Assembly (NCBI RefSeq): GCF_900100345.1 | Contig: NZ_FMTT01000006.1 | Coordinates: 2,737 to 66,736 of the forward strand | DNA from: Paenibacillus tianmuensis | GTDB taxonomy: Bacteria > Bacillota > Bacilli > Paenibacillales > NBRC-103111 | Direction: 5' to 3' | Length of the DNA: 64,000 nt | Part shown: one piece after another, positions 17,502 through 26,062 of the stretch | Position numbering within the stretch: the stretch's first letter is position 1 | How the letters are laid out: every line of letters begins with the position of its first letter | Made by a program: the position numbers and the translations under genes | The notes under the pieces: model-generated | What the model was told of the DNA's origin: nothing | Seen by the model: the letters and a program-made list of their open reading frames with translations, nothing else | The model's database searches: none

Positions 17502-19133
17502 TTACCTCTCCCGCCTCTCCCGCTGATGATGCGTATCCGACTCAGACGGGACCGTATTTTGCCGAACCGGGTTCGGACTCTGCATCAGGACCGGCCGTTT
17601 TCGCATCGCGGACAACGGGAACCGGAATATGGAGTCTTTCATATCGCTTGGAATGAACGGGGCAAAAGGCGCCATATATGGAACTCCGAACGAACGCAGA
17701 CTGCACAAATGCAAATTAAGCGCAATCAGTCCGATGAATACGCCGAAAAGGCCGAACGAAGCGGCCAGCCCCATCAGGGCGAAGCGCAAAATCCGGATCG
17801 GTATGGACATCGCGAACGAAGGAAAGGCAAAGCTGGCAATCGCCGTAATCGAGACGACGATAACCATGGCCGGGGATACCAGTCCGGCCATGACCGACGC
17901 TTCCCCTAGCACAAGCGCCCCTACAATGGAAATGGCGGGGCCGATCGCTCGGGGCATCCGGATACCCGCCTCACGGAGAAGCTCGAACGTAAACTCCATC
18001 AGGAACGCTTCGATGGCCGCCGGAAAAGGTACCCTTTCCCGTTGTGCCGCGATGCTGGTCATCAGCGTGGTCGGCAGCATCTCTTGATGAAAGGTCGTAA
18101 TGGAAATAAATAAAGCGGGAGCGAGCAGCGCAATCATCAGGGAAATGTATCGGAGCATGCGAATAATCCCATAATCCGACCGGTGATAGTAATCTTCGGG
18201 AGATTGAAAAAATTGGGCGAATACGACCGGCACGATCAGAACAAACGGCGTCCCGTCCACCATGATCGCCACCCGGCCCTCCAAAAGATTCGCCGCGACC
18301 GAATCGGGGCGTTCCGTATTGTACACCGTCGGAAACGGGGTAATCGTTTTCTCTTGAATCAGCTCCTCGATATTGCCGCTCTCAAAAATACCGTCGATAT
18401 CGATGCGGTCCAGCCTGCTGCGCACTTCCTCAATCGCGCTGTCGTTGGCAATGCCTTTGATGTACATCAAAGCGACTTTTGTCTTCGTCACCCGGCCGAT
18501 CGACCGGGACTCGACCCATAGCTTCGGGTCTTTGATTTTGCGCCGGATTAAGGCAATGTTGGTGCCCAGACATTCCGAGAACGATTCCCGGGGCCCGCGT
18601 ACCACGGATTGTACGGAAGCCTCCTGGACGCCGCGATCTTCCCAGCCCTTCGTATCAGCGGACAGTCCTTTGCCGAACCCGTCGATCAGAATGATCATAT
18701 TGCCGGACAGCAGATTGTCGAACAACGCATGAAAGTTGTCGATTTCCGTTACCGAACTGAGCGTTAAGGTAAAGTCTTCAAGCATTTGCAGTGGAGCCCA
18801 AGGGGCCTCCGCTCCGTTCAATTCCTGGAATAGCGCCGGATCGCGGGCATGCAGCATGAACGACTCCAGGAACCGGGTAATGATTTCTTTGTCCGTCAGC
18901 CCGTCGGTATGAATGACCGCCGCCTTCGTCGTGCCTGAAGCGCCGATGCGAATCGTCCGTATGATCAGATCCGGGCTATTTCCCGTCGTGCCCCGAATGT
19001 GCTCTAAATTAAGCTCCATGTCCGGGCTTAAGGGCTCGGCTTCCTGCGGCGGCGACTCGATCCGGCTCGCGTCCCGCTTTGCCGCTGCGCTGCGTCCGGA
19101 CCTTCCAGCTCTGTTTGATTTGAAGAAACGCAT
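17502..19133 (-). CDS. germinant receptor subunit A (GerAA family)
   Basis: The 543-residue protein has a hydrophilic N-terminal domain of about 300 residues, with the family block NTERPDSVAANLLEGRVAIM, and then five to six membrane segments (MIALLAPALFISITTFHQEM, RAIGPAISIVGALVLGEAS). A subunits are thought to form the ion channel of the receptor. ATG 19133 directly abuts GGAGG, but AGGTGA six bases upstream can serve as ribosome binding site. It is the first gene of an A-C-D-B-B-B operon with a sigma-G-like promoter at 19177-19206. Confidence 0.92.
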   Translation of the reverse strand: MRFFKSNRAGRSGRSAAAKRDASRIESPPQEAEPLSPDMELNLEHIRGTTGNSPDLIIRTIRIGASGTTKAAVIHTDGLTDKEIITRFLESFMLHARDPALFQELNGAEAPWAPLQMLEDFTLTLSSVTEIDNFHALFDNLLSGNMIILIDGFGKGLSADTKGWEDRGVQEASVQSVVRGPRESFSECLGTNIALIRRKIKDPKLWVESRSIGRVTKTKVALMYIKGIANDSAIEEVRSRLDRIDIDGIFESGNIEELIQEKTITPFPTVYNTERPDSVAANLLEGRVAIMVDGTPFVLIVPVVFAQFFQSPEDYYHRSDYGIIRMLRYISLMIALLAPALFISITTFHQEMLPTTLMTSIAAQRERVPFPAAIEAFLMEFTFELLREAGIRMPRAIGPAISIVGALVLGEASVMAGLVSPAMVIVVSITAIASFAFPSFAMSIPIRILRFALMGLAASFGLFGVFIGLIALNLHLCSLRSFGVPYMAPFAPFIPSDMKDSIFRFPLSAMRKRPVLMQSPNPVRQNTVPSESDTHHQRERRER

Positions 19134-19176
19134 CCTCCGTCACCTGCATTTTTGTAAGTGGCTCTGCTTCTACTGA

Positions 19177-19206
19177 TACATTGCTCAAATTTGGTAAAAA
19201 GTATTC
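19177..19206 (-). promoter_or_regulatory. sigma-G-like promoter of the first ger operon
   Basis: On the minus strand GAATA (19206-19202) and CAATGTA (19183-19177) are separated by 18 bases. This compares with the forespore sigma-G consensus GHATR-N18-CATNHTA, with two mismatches in the -10 element. It lies 44 bases before the gerA-type start, as expected for a forespore-expressed receptor operon. Confidence 0.6.
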
Positions 19207-19310
19207 ATGTGGTAGATGTAATCGAACAAACGTTCTCTTGCTACCGACTTCCAAAATACGGTACACTAAGACCTAGTGGCTCGAATAGCCGAAAGGTCCG
19301 TCAAGCCATC

Positions 19311-19349
19311 AAAAAAAGGCCTGTGGGAAAGCATCCCCGGCCTTTTTTT
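19311..19349. terminator. bidirectional intrinsic terminator
   Basis: AAAAAAAGGCC and GGCCTTTTTTT form a hairpin with T runs on both strands. On the minus strand it ends the zinc-ribbon gene before the ger promoter. Confidence 0.8.
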
Positions 19350-19370
19350 CGTTCATTAATATCTCCAATC

Positions 19371-19739
19371 CTACACCTTGACCGACAGCTTCTGCAGCAG
19401 AACCTCTCCTTCGGTCTTGAACGTTTGTTTCGCCTCCAGAAACGCTTCGACTTCGCTCAGCTTCGCCGGCCGGTACCCCGGTCCGTCGCAGCCGCAGGAA
19501 TGATAGCTGAAGCCGTGAGCATACAGGACCTCGACTTTTTTCCACTGTTTACTATCTTTCTGCTTGGGCGCTTGAAAGTCGTGTCCCATATCGTTCATAA
19601 CTTCGCCGCATTGCGGACATTTGTATTGTCTGTTCGCCGCTTCGATTTTGCCCAGTTCATAATCGGGCCTTTGCTTAAACACTTTGCGGCACGAAAAACA
19701 AGCGTAAATATTTTTGTACGTTATCGCATAACGGCACAT
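19371..19739 (-). CDS. zinc-ribbon protein of unknown function
   Basis: ATG 19739 is preferred because GGAGG lies nine bases upstream. The product (122 aa) starts CRYAITYKNIYACFSCRKVFK and contains two CxxC pairs (CFSC and CPQC), then MNDMGHDFQAP and a second Cys-rich part (HSCGCDGPGYRPAKLSEVE). The cysteine pairs suggest a zinc ribbon. Proteins like this are common in Bacillales without known function. It is monocistronic. Confidence 0.75.
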   Translation of the reverse strand: MCRYAITYKNIYACFSCRKVFKQRPDYELGKIEAANRQYKCPQCGEVMNDMGHDFQAPKQKDSKQWKKVEVLYAHGFSYHSCGCDGPGYRPAKLSEVEAFLEAKQTFKTEGEVLLQKLSVKV

Positions 19740-19793
19740 CGCCATCCACCTCCGGTAACTTCCTTTCCATTTTACCGTTTCCAGCAAATTTTG

Positions 19794-20654
19794 TCATGAG
19801 GGGACTTCCGCTTGGAGCAAAAGAAGCTGGTACGTGGCTGAAATCCCTTCGGGGGCCGGAAACCGCTTTTCGTATTCCCGAAACATACCGGCGAATAAGG
19901 AACGCCAGCCAAGGCCTCGCGAAGCGTCGGCCGCCGATGCGCTGGCTCCCGTCGCTTTGACCGAGTGCAGAAATTCGCTGACGGAGGTATAGCCTTCGGT
20001 CCGGATGACGCTCTCATCCCGAGCCTCCGCAAAGCCCGCATGTTGAAGCAGGGTCCGCCACTCGCCGGCAGAGGGAAACGCAAGGCCGTGCCGCTGCGGC
20101 TCCAGACCGCGGGAGCGATAAACGGCGGCAAACGATTCGTGCAGCTCGCGGAACGTCTCCGGACCGAAGGTCGTGAACGTCAATAGACCGCCGGGACGCA
20201 GCCGCCGCCGCAGATGCCTCAGCGTTTCCTGCGGGCTGGCCAGCCATTGAAAGCAAGCGTTCGAGACGATGAGATCGAACGACAACAGCTCCGCTTGGGC
20301 GGCCCACACTTCGGCATCCGCCAGACGGAAGTTTACGGGGAGCCGTTGGTTTGCGGCCGTCGATGAAGCCTTGGAGCGGATGCGCCGTTCCGCCGCTTCC
20401 AGCATGGCTGGCGCGATATCCAGCGCGGTAATGACCGCATCGGGCCAATCGCGCAGCAGCATCTCGGTCAGCAGACCGGTGCCGCAGCCGATTTCCAGCA
20501 GATGCGGCCGTGTTTCCCCGGTTCCCTGCTTCCGGCGGGCCAGCGACCGGACAAGCTCGTCTGCCATGACGCGTTGTACGCGTGCATGCGCGTCGTAGGA
20601 TGCCTTGGCAGAGCGGTCAAACCGGCGGCGAATCGTATGCGGCCTGTACTCCAT
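19794..20654 (-). CDS. bioC: malonyl-ACP O-methyltransferase BioC
   Basis: The 286-residue SAM-dependent methyltransferase has motif I LLEIGCGTGLLTE at about residue 55 and FDLIVSNACFQWLASP, the motif IV region typical of BioC. It methylates malonyl-ACP to start pimelate synthesis. ATG 20654 follows GGAGG by seven bases; longer frames upstream are chance. It is the last gene of the biotin operon and overlaps the BioH-like gene by 38 bases. Confidence 0.9.
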   Translation of the reverse strand: MEYRPHTIRRRFDRSAKASYDAHARVQRVMADELVRSLARRKQGTGETRPHLLEIGCGTGLLTEMLLRDWPDAVITALDIAPAMLEAAERRIRSKASSTAANQRLPVNFRLADAEVWAAQAELLSFDLIVSNACFQWLASPQETLRHLRRRLRPGGLLTFTTFGPETFRELHESFAAVYRSRGLEPQRHGLAFPSAGEWRTLLQHAGFAEARDESVIRTEGYTSVSEFLHSVKATGASASAADASRGLGWRSLFAGMFREYEKRFPAPEGISATYQLLLLQAEVPS

Positions 20655-21480
20655 GCCACCACCTCCTGATCGCTTCGGCGATAGCTGCCTCCCGCGCAAG
20701 AAACGGGATATGCCCGCCGCCTTCGACCGGCAGGATCTCCGCCTGCGGCAGCCGTTCATACAGCTCCTCCGCCGCACCGTACGGGCACACCTTGTCCTCT
20801 TTGCCGTGGACAAGAAGCGTCGGACAAACGATCTCCCGCAGATCCGGCACATGATTCGCGGTCCGCAGAAGCTGAATGCCAGCGAGCAGCGCTGCGGTCG
20901 GCCAGCTTCCTGTCCGGGGTAGCTGCGGGAGGAGGCCCGCTTTCTTTTCCCCATCCGAGAGCAGCCGTTCGCGGAACTGGGCTTCCACGGCCAGACGGTC
21001 CTTGGCGATGGCCGCCGCCATGTGCCGGAGAACCGCGTCCGGCCAGCCGCGGTCCGACTCTTCCCTAGGGCGGACGAACCGCGCAGTTGCGCCGAAAAGC
21101 ACTAGCGCGTCCGCGAATCCCCGTGCGGCGAGACGCAGCGCAAGCAATCCGCCGAGCGACCAGCCGGCGATCAGGAGTTTTCTGCTTCTGCGGGAGGTCA
21201 TCGGAAGCCGCTGGAGGGAACCGTCCCACTCGGCGATCCAAGCGACGGCAGCCGCTTCAGCCTGAGCTATCATCTGCTCCGGCGTTTCGGCGCAGCTCAG
21301 CCTTACTGGGACATGAATGAACTCCGGCAGATGCGATTGAAGCTCCGCGAATACCGTTTCCGGCATGCTCCATCCGGCCAGCCATAAGATAACGGCACCG
21401 CGCGGCTTTGTGGTTTTTGGCGTTCCGGCCGATGCGCCGAGCGCCGCTCTGTTCGCGAAGATGCGAATCGGGTCCGTCAT
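20617..21480 (-). CDS. alpha/beta hydrolase, BioH-like pimeloyl-ACP methyl ester esterase
   Basis: The 287-residue alpha/beta hydrolase has the nucleophile elbow GWSLGG (about residue 105), the acid in VHGKEDKVCP and the catalytic His in GGGHIPF. In the biotin pathway such an enzyme removes the methyl group added by BioC. Placement between bioF and bioC supports that role, although the protein may be closer to BioG/BioV-type replacements than to true BioH. It is coupled to bioF by a four-base overlap. Confidence 0.8.
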   Translation of the reverse strand: MTDPIRIFANRAALGASAGTPKTTKPRGAVILWLAGWSMPETVFAELQSHLPEFIHVPVRLSCAETPEQMIAQAEAAAVAWIAEWDGSLQRLPMTSRRSRKLLIAGWSLGGLLALRLAARGFADALVLFGATARFVRPREESDRGWPDAVLRHMAAAIAKDRLAVEAQFRERLLSDGEKKAGLLPQLPRTGSWPTAALLAGIQLLRTANHVPDLREIVCPTLLVHGKEDKVCPYGAAEELYERLPQAEILPVEGGGHIPFLAREAAIAEAIRRWWHGVQAAYDSPPV

Positions 21481-22655
21481 CGCGCCAGCACCCCCAGCCG
21501 ATGAGCGACCTGTTCGATGCGGCGGGCGGCATCGGCCAGGTCGTCCGGAGTATGCGCGGCGGATAAGGAAAAGCGGATGCGCGCCGTTCCGTCCGGGACC
21601 GTCGGGGGACGGACGGCAACGGCGGCAATGCCTCCCGCTTCCAGCGCAGAGCTGAAATGCAGGGCAGTCGCGTTATCTCCGACGATAACCGGGACGATCG
21701 GCGAATCTCCGGGCCCGACTTGGAATCCTGCCTTGCGCAGTAAGGAACGAAACTGCCGACTGGACGCAGCAAGCCGTTCGCGCCGCCACTGATCCGTTTG
21801 CACCAGATTCAGAGCTTCCGCAATCCCGGCTAACACGGACGGAGGCAGCGCCGTCGAGTAGATGACCGGCCTCGCCTTATTGACCAGCCAACGGATGAGC
21901 GTACGGCTGCCGGAAACGTAGGCGCCGTAGACGCCAAACGCTTTGCTAAAGGTTCCCACGTGCACGTCTACGCCGCTCTGCAACCCCAGCGCATGACACA
22001 GCCCTTCGCCTCGCGCTCCATATACGCCTCCGCTGTGAGCTTCGTCGACCATGAGGATGGCTCCGTATTCCCGCTTCAGCGCAACTAACTCCGCCAACAG
22101 CGCTTGGTCGCCGTCCATCGAGAAAACCGCGTCCGTGACGATCAGCTTGCGTCTTGCATCGCGGTGCTTGTGCAATAACCGGCGCAAATGCTCCATGTCA
22201 TTGTGGCGGTATCGGGCGTGATCGGCGCGGCTTAGCCCGATGCCGTCCACGATGCTCGCGTGATTCAGCCGGTCGCTGAACACGACATCTCCGCGGCCTG
22301 CAAGCGCCTGTATGACGCCGAGGTTCGCCATATACCCGTTGGCAAAAACAAGCGTGGCCTCGCTTTGCTGCCAATCCGCGAGGGCCTCTTCCAATCGGCC
22401 GTAGGGAGGCCGGTTGCCGGTGATGAGACGCGATGCGCCGGAACCGACTCCTTCGGAGAGAAGCCCGCGGTTCATGGCGACAGCAATAGCCGGATGGCAT
22501 GCCAACCCAAGGTAATCGTTCGAGGACAGATCAAGCAGCGTTTTTTGTCCGCGCAACATATACCCTTGGCGGCCGGGTACCGGGGCGCTGGTCTGCAGCG
22601 AGCGGTTGAGCGACTGATCTTCCAGCTTCTGAAGCTCGTCTTCGATCCATTTCAT
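21477..22655 (-). CDS. bioF: 8-amino-7-oxononanoate synthase
   Basis: The 392-residue PLP enzyme condenses pimeloyl thioester with L-alanine. Motifs include DLSSNDYLGLACHP near residue 42, MVDEAHSGGVYG and the PLP lysine in GTFSKAFGVYGAYV (about residue 245). It is the fourth gene of the bio operon and twelve bases after bioB. Confidence 0.95.
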   Translation of the reverse strand: MKWIEDELQKLEDQSLNRSLQTSAPVPGRQGYMLRGQKTLLDLSSNDYLGLACHPAIAVAMNRGLLSEGVGSGASRLITGNRPPYGRLEEALADWQQSEATLVFANGYMANLGVIQALAGRGDVVFSDRLNHASIVDGIGLSRADHARYRHNDMEHLRRLLHKHRDARRKLIVTDAVFSMDGDQALLAELVALKREYGAILMVDEAHSGGVYGARGEGLCHALGLQSGVDVHVGTFSKAFGVYGAYVSGSRTLIRWLVNKARPVIYSTALPPSVLAGIAEALNLVQTDQWRRERLAASSRQFRSLLRKAGFQVGPGDSPIVPVIVGDNATALHFSSALEAGGIAAVAVRPPTVPDGTARIRFSLSAAHTPDDLADAARRIEQVAHRLGVLAR

Positions 22656-22667
22656 GCCACCACCGCC

Positions 22668-23690
22668 TTATAGGGCACAGACTTCAATCTCGAAGCCCAA
22701 ATCCTCGATCATTTGATAGTCAGCCGCAGCCTCCTGCCCTTTCGTCGTCAAATAGTCGCCGACGAACAGCGAATTGGCGGCGTACAGGCCAAGCGGCTGC
22801 AGCGTCCGGAGATTGACCTCACGGCCGCCCGCTACGCGGATTTCCTTGGATGGGCAGATCAACCGGAACAACGCCAGCACCTTGAGCGCCTTCAACGCGG
22901 GAGTACGCCCCGCTTTTTCCAGCGGAGTCCCCGGAATGGCGTTCAAGAAGTTGACCGGAATCGAGTCGGCATCAAGCTCCCGGAGCGCATAAGCCATCTC
23001 CACGATTTCGCGGTTCGTTTCGCCCATGCCGATAATTACGCCGGAGCAAGGAGACAGGCCGTAATGCTTCACCTTTTCTACGCTTTCGACCCGTTGATCG
23101 TAGGTATGGGTATTCGTGATGGAAGGGTAGTTCGCTCTGCTCGTGTTCAAGTTATGATTGTAGCGGTGTACGCCCGCTTCCGCGAGGCGTTCGGCCTGAT
23201 CGTCCTTCAGAAGGCCGAGGCACGCGCAAATCTTGAGCGGCATCGTCGCGCGGATTTCCTTGACTGCTTCGACGACCTGATCCAATTCTTTGTCCGTCGG
23301 GCCTTTGCCGGATGCGACGATGCAGTAGGTTCCCGCTTGGCGGGCCATCGCTTCGCGCGCCCCGGCCAGCAGCGTGGCTTTTTCCAGCAGCGGGTACTTG
23401 GCAATTGGCGCCGAGGATACGATAGATTGGGCACAGTAGCCGCAGTCCTCGGGGCAAAGGCCGCTTTTGGCGTTAATAATCATGTTCAGCTTGACTTTCT
23501 TCCCGTAAAAATGTTTGCGTACCCGAAAAACGGCTTGCAGCAGCGGCAGCACTTCGTCGTCATCGGCCTCAAGCACGGCAAGCCCTTCTTCGACGGACAA
23601 GCGTTCTTCATTCAGCGCTTTTTGAGCCAATGCCTGCCAATCCGCAGCCGTTTCGGGTATTCCGGGTATTCCAGACACGTTTGCCTTCAT
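22668..23690 (-). CDS. bioB: biotin synthase
   Basis: The 340-residue radical SAM enzyme inserts sulfur into dethiobiotin. The 4Fe-4S motif is GLCPEDCGYCAQS at about residue 75. Typical later blocks are NHNLNT, GMGE and NFLNAIPGTPLE. It lies 18 bases after bioD in the operon. Confidence 0.96.
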   Translation of the reverse strand: MKANVSGIPGIPETAADWQALAQKALNEERLSVEEGLAVLEADDDEVLPLLQAVFRVRKHFYGKKVKLNMIINAKSGLCPEDCGYCAQSIVSSAPIAKYPLLEKATLLAGAREAMARQAGTYCIVASGKGPTDKELDQVVEAVKEIRATMPLKICACLGLLKDDQAERLAEAGVHRYNHNLNTSRANYPSITNTHTYDQRVESVEKVKHYGLSPCSGVIIGMGETNREIVEMAYALRELDADSIPVNFLNAIPGTPLEKAGRTPALKALKVLALFRLICPSKEIRVAGGREVNLRTLQPLGLYAANSLFVGDYLTTKGQEAAADYQMIEDLGFEIEVCAL

Positions 23691-23708
23691 CCTTATCTCC
23701 CTCTCCTC

Positions 23709-24503
23709 CTATTGACTTCTTGCGTTTTCCAACATTTGTCGGATCGGCGAAATGTCGATATGCCGCTTCACGGCTCGTACGAGTTTCTCCATCGTGGCTT
23801 CGCCGCATATCCACGGGAATCGCCCAAGCACGCGGAGGCCGCCGTAGCGCTCAATCAGCTCCGCATTCGCAGCGGTGCTTGGGTCGTCGCGCGATGTTGC
23901 GGGATCGACCTCGTTCATCACAACGCCTGCGACTGGAATCCCCCGCTGCCGCAGCAGCGCAGCGGTTAACAGCGTATGATTGACCGTGCCCAGGCCGCAG
24001 CGGGCGACGATCAGCGCCGGAACGCCAAGCTCGGCGATAAAATCCGCTACGAGGGTATCGGAGGTTAACGGCACGGCAGCGCCCCCCGCCCCTTCGATCA
24101 GCAGCGCGTCGTAGCGTTCGGCCAATGGTTCTCCTGCCGCCAGAAGCCCGGCTGTCGTCATGGTTACCCCGGCTTGCTTGGCGGCAAGTGCCGGAGCCAG
24201 CGGCGCTGCGAACGTAAACGGTGCGACTTGTTCCGGGCGGTCGGAAATATCGGTTCCGCGCAGCAGCCGTTCGGCGTCGGTGATTCCCTTGCCGAGAAGC
24301 GCCCCGCTCTGGACCGGCTTCCAGACGCCAACGTTCCGCCCTTCGCTGCGAAGCGCAGCGGCGATTGCCGCCGTAATCACCGTCTTGCCGACGCCGGTAT
24401 CCGTGCCCGTGACGAACAATCCGCGCCACCGCTTCCGGTCGGGCGCATTCCAGCCGTGCAGCTTCTCGCTGCCCTGTGCAGACACTACGTGCACCCCGGT
24501 CAC
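23709..24503 (-). CDS. bioD: dethiobiotin synthetase
   Basis: The 264-residue ATPase carries the P-loop GTDTGVGKTVITA near residue 33 and the EGAGGAAVPL motif. It forms the ureido ring of dethiobiotin. About 28 extra residues precede the usual start near the P-loop, so a downstream start is possible. It overlaps bioA by four bases. Confidence 0.94.
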   Translation of the reverse strand: MTGVHVVSAQGSEKLHGWNAPDRKRWRGLFVTGTDTGVGKTVITAAIAAALRSEGRNVGVWKPVQSGALLGKGITDAERLLRGTDISDRPEQVAPFTFAAPLAPALAAKQAGVTMTTAGLLAAGEPLAERYDALLIEGAGGAAVPLTSDTLVADFIAELGVPALIVARCGLGTVNHTLLTAALLRQRGIPVAGVVMNEVDPATSRDDPSTAANAELIERYGGLRVLGRFPWICGEATMEKLVRAVKRHIDISPIRQMLENARSQ

Positions 24504-25867
24504 GCTCCCCAGCCTTCCTCGGTGACATCGTAGATCGCGGCCGCCAAAATGTCCGTCATCGCATCCAGCTCCGATTCCGTACTCGCGAGAGGCGGGATCA
24601 AAACGATCACGTTGCCGAGCGGACGGGTCAGCATGCCGAGCTCTCGCGCCCGCATGCAGACGCGGACGCCAACACGGTCCGTCCAGACATACGGCTCGCG
24701 GGACTTTTTATCCTGAACAAGCTCTATCCCGATCATCAGACCTTGCTGCCGGATCTCGCCGACATGCGACCAATCGGCAAGCGGAGCCAATTTCTTCGCC
24801 GCAAATGCGGCCAGTGCATTTACCGTATGTATCCTATTCCGTTCCTCAAGAAGTTGGAGGCTGGCCAGAGCGACGGCGCAGCCAAGCGGATTGCCTGTAT
24901 ACGAGTGACCGTGAAAAAACGTTTTTTGCTCCGAGTAGTCCGCATAAAAAGCAGCATAAATCTCGTCGGTTGCCAGCGTCGCCGCCAGCGGCAGATAGCC
25001 GCCGGTCAATCCTTTGCCGACGACCATCAAGTCGGGCGATACGCCCTCCAAATCGCAGGCAAACATCGCTCCGGTACGGCCGAAGCCGGTCGCCACCTCG
25101 TCGGCGATCAGCAGCACGTCGTGCTTGCGGCACAGCGCGGCAATCTCGCGCAAGCATCCTTGCGGCATGACAATAATGCCGCTCGCTCCTTGCACAACAG
25201 GCTCCACAAGAAGAGCCGCAATCTCGTCCGCCCGCGACTCCAGCAGCTCCCGCAGCGCGGACAGCGTTGCCTCCATCGCGGCGGAAGCCCCACCTTCGGT
25301 GCGGTAAGCATAAGGATACGGAATGACGTAGGAGGAAAAAAGCAGCGGGCGGAAGACGTCGTGGTAAAGCGGAATCGCACCGACGCTAACGGCGCCGAGC
25401 GTGTCCCCGTGATAAGCTTGGTTCATCGTAATAAATTTCGTTTTGCGGCCGCTGCCCCGGTTGTGCCAATACTGGAACGCCATTTTGAGCGCAATCTCCA
25501 CGCCAGTCGCACCGGCATCGGAATAAAACACCTTCGTCAGCCATTCCGGAGCGATGCGCACCAGGTTCGCGGCCAGCTCGATCGCCGGCACGTTGGCCAT
25601 GCCGAGCAGAGTCGAGTGGGCGACTTTCGCCAGTTGAGACGCAACCGCTTCGTTCAACTCGGGAACGTTATGTCCATGCACATTGAGCCAGACCGACGAA
25701 AACCCGTCATAGTAAGCGCGTCCCCGAACATCGTAAAGCATGATGCCTTCGCCCCGTTCGATAATGAGAGGCTCGCCTTTAACATAGTCCTTCATCTGTG
25801 TAAACGGATGCCATAAGTACGCCTTATTCCAAGCCGCAAGCTCTTCGCAGGTTGTGGCCGTTTCCAT
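24500..25867 (-). CDS. bioA: adenosylmethionine-8-amino-7-oxononanoate aminotransferase
   Basis: The 455-residue class III aminotransferase makes 7,8-diaminopelargonate. Motifs are LWHPFTQMKDY near the start, LLIADEVATGFGRTG and the PLP lysine in VVGKGLTGGYLPLAA. It is the first gene of the operon and lies 27 bases downstream of the BirA operator. Confidence 0.96.
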   Translation of the reverse strand: METATTCEELAAWNKAYLWHPFTQMKDYVKGEPLIIERGEGIMLYDVRGRAYYDGFSSVWLNVHGHNVPELNEAVASQLAKVAHSTLLGMANVPAIELAANLVRIAPEWLTKVFYSDAGATGVEIALKMAFQYWHNRGSGRKTKFITMNQAYHGDTLGAVSVGAIPLYHDVFRPLLFSSYVIPYPYAYRTEGGASAAMEATLSALRELLESRADEIAALLVEPVVQGASGIIVMPQGCLREIAALCRKHDVLLIADEVATGFGRTGAMFACDLEGVSPDLMVVGKGLTGGYLPLAATLATDEIYAAFYADYSEQKTFFHGHSYTGNPLGCAVALASLQLLEERNRIHTVNALAAFAAKKLAPLADWSHVGEIRQQGLMIGIELVQDKKSREPYVWTDRVGVRVCMRARELGMLTRPLGNVIVLIPPLASTESELDAMTDILAAAIYDVTEEGWGA

Positions 25868-25894
25868 GACCGTTCACCGCCTCTATCGTTTTTA

Positions 25895-25930
25895 ATTGTT
25901 AACCTAAAAATATAATTCTCGGTTAACAAT
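25895..25930. promoter_or_regulatory. BirA operator of the biotin operon
   Basis: ATTGTTAACC (25895-25904) and GGTTAACAAT (25921-25930) form a perfect inverted repeat separated by 16 bases, the standard operator for the biotin protein ligase/repressor BirA. It sits directly before bioA. Confidence 0.93.
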
Positions 25931-26003
25931 CGATCCTATTCTAGCAAACCGATGACCTCGTGTAAAGCGAGAGACTAGCACTACCTGTAGTCCTGACAAA
26001 ACG

Positions 26004-26038
26004 AAAGGCCCATGGAGGACATTCTTCCATAGGCCTTT
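26004..26038 (-). terminator. intrinsic terminator after the permease gene
   Basis: AAAGGCC-C-ATGGA and TCCAT-A-GGCCTTT form a 12-pair stem just past the permease stop; the minus-strand 3' side continues with a broken T run. Confidence 0.7.
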
Positions 26039-26062
26039 GGGGGGCTTCGATCCAAGCCCTTT

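Noticed and set aside
22713-25816. Two long plus-strand frames (418 and 446 codons) opposite bioB and bioA
   Set aside because: They mirror the codon pattern of clearly identified biotin genes on the other strand and have no ribosome binding sites or recognisable domains.
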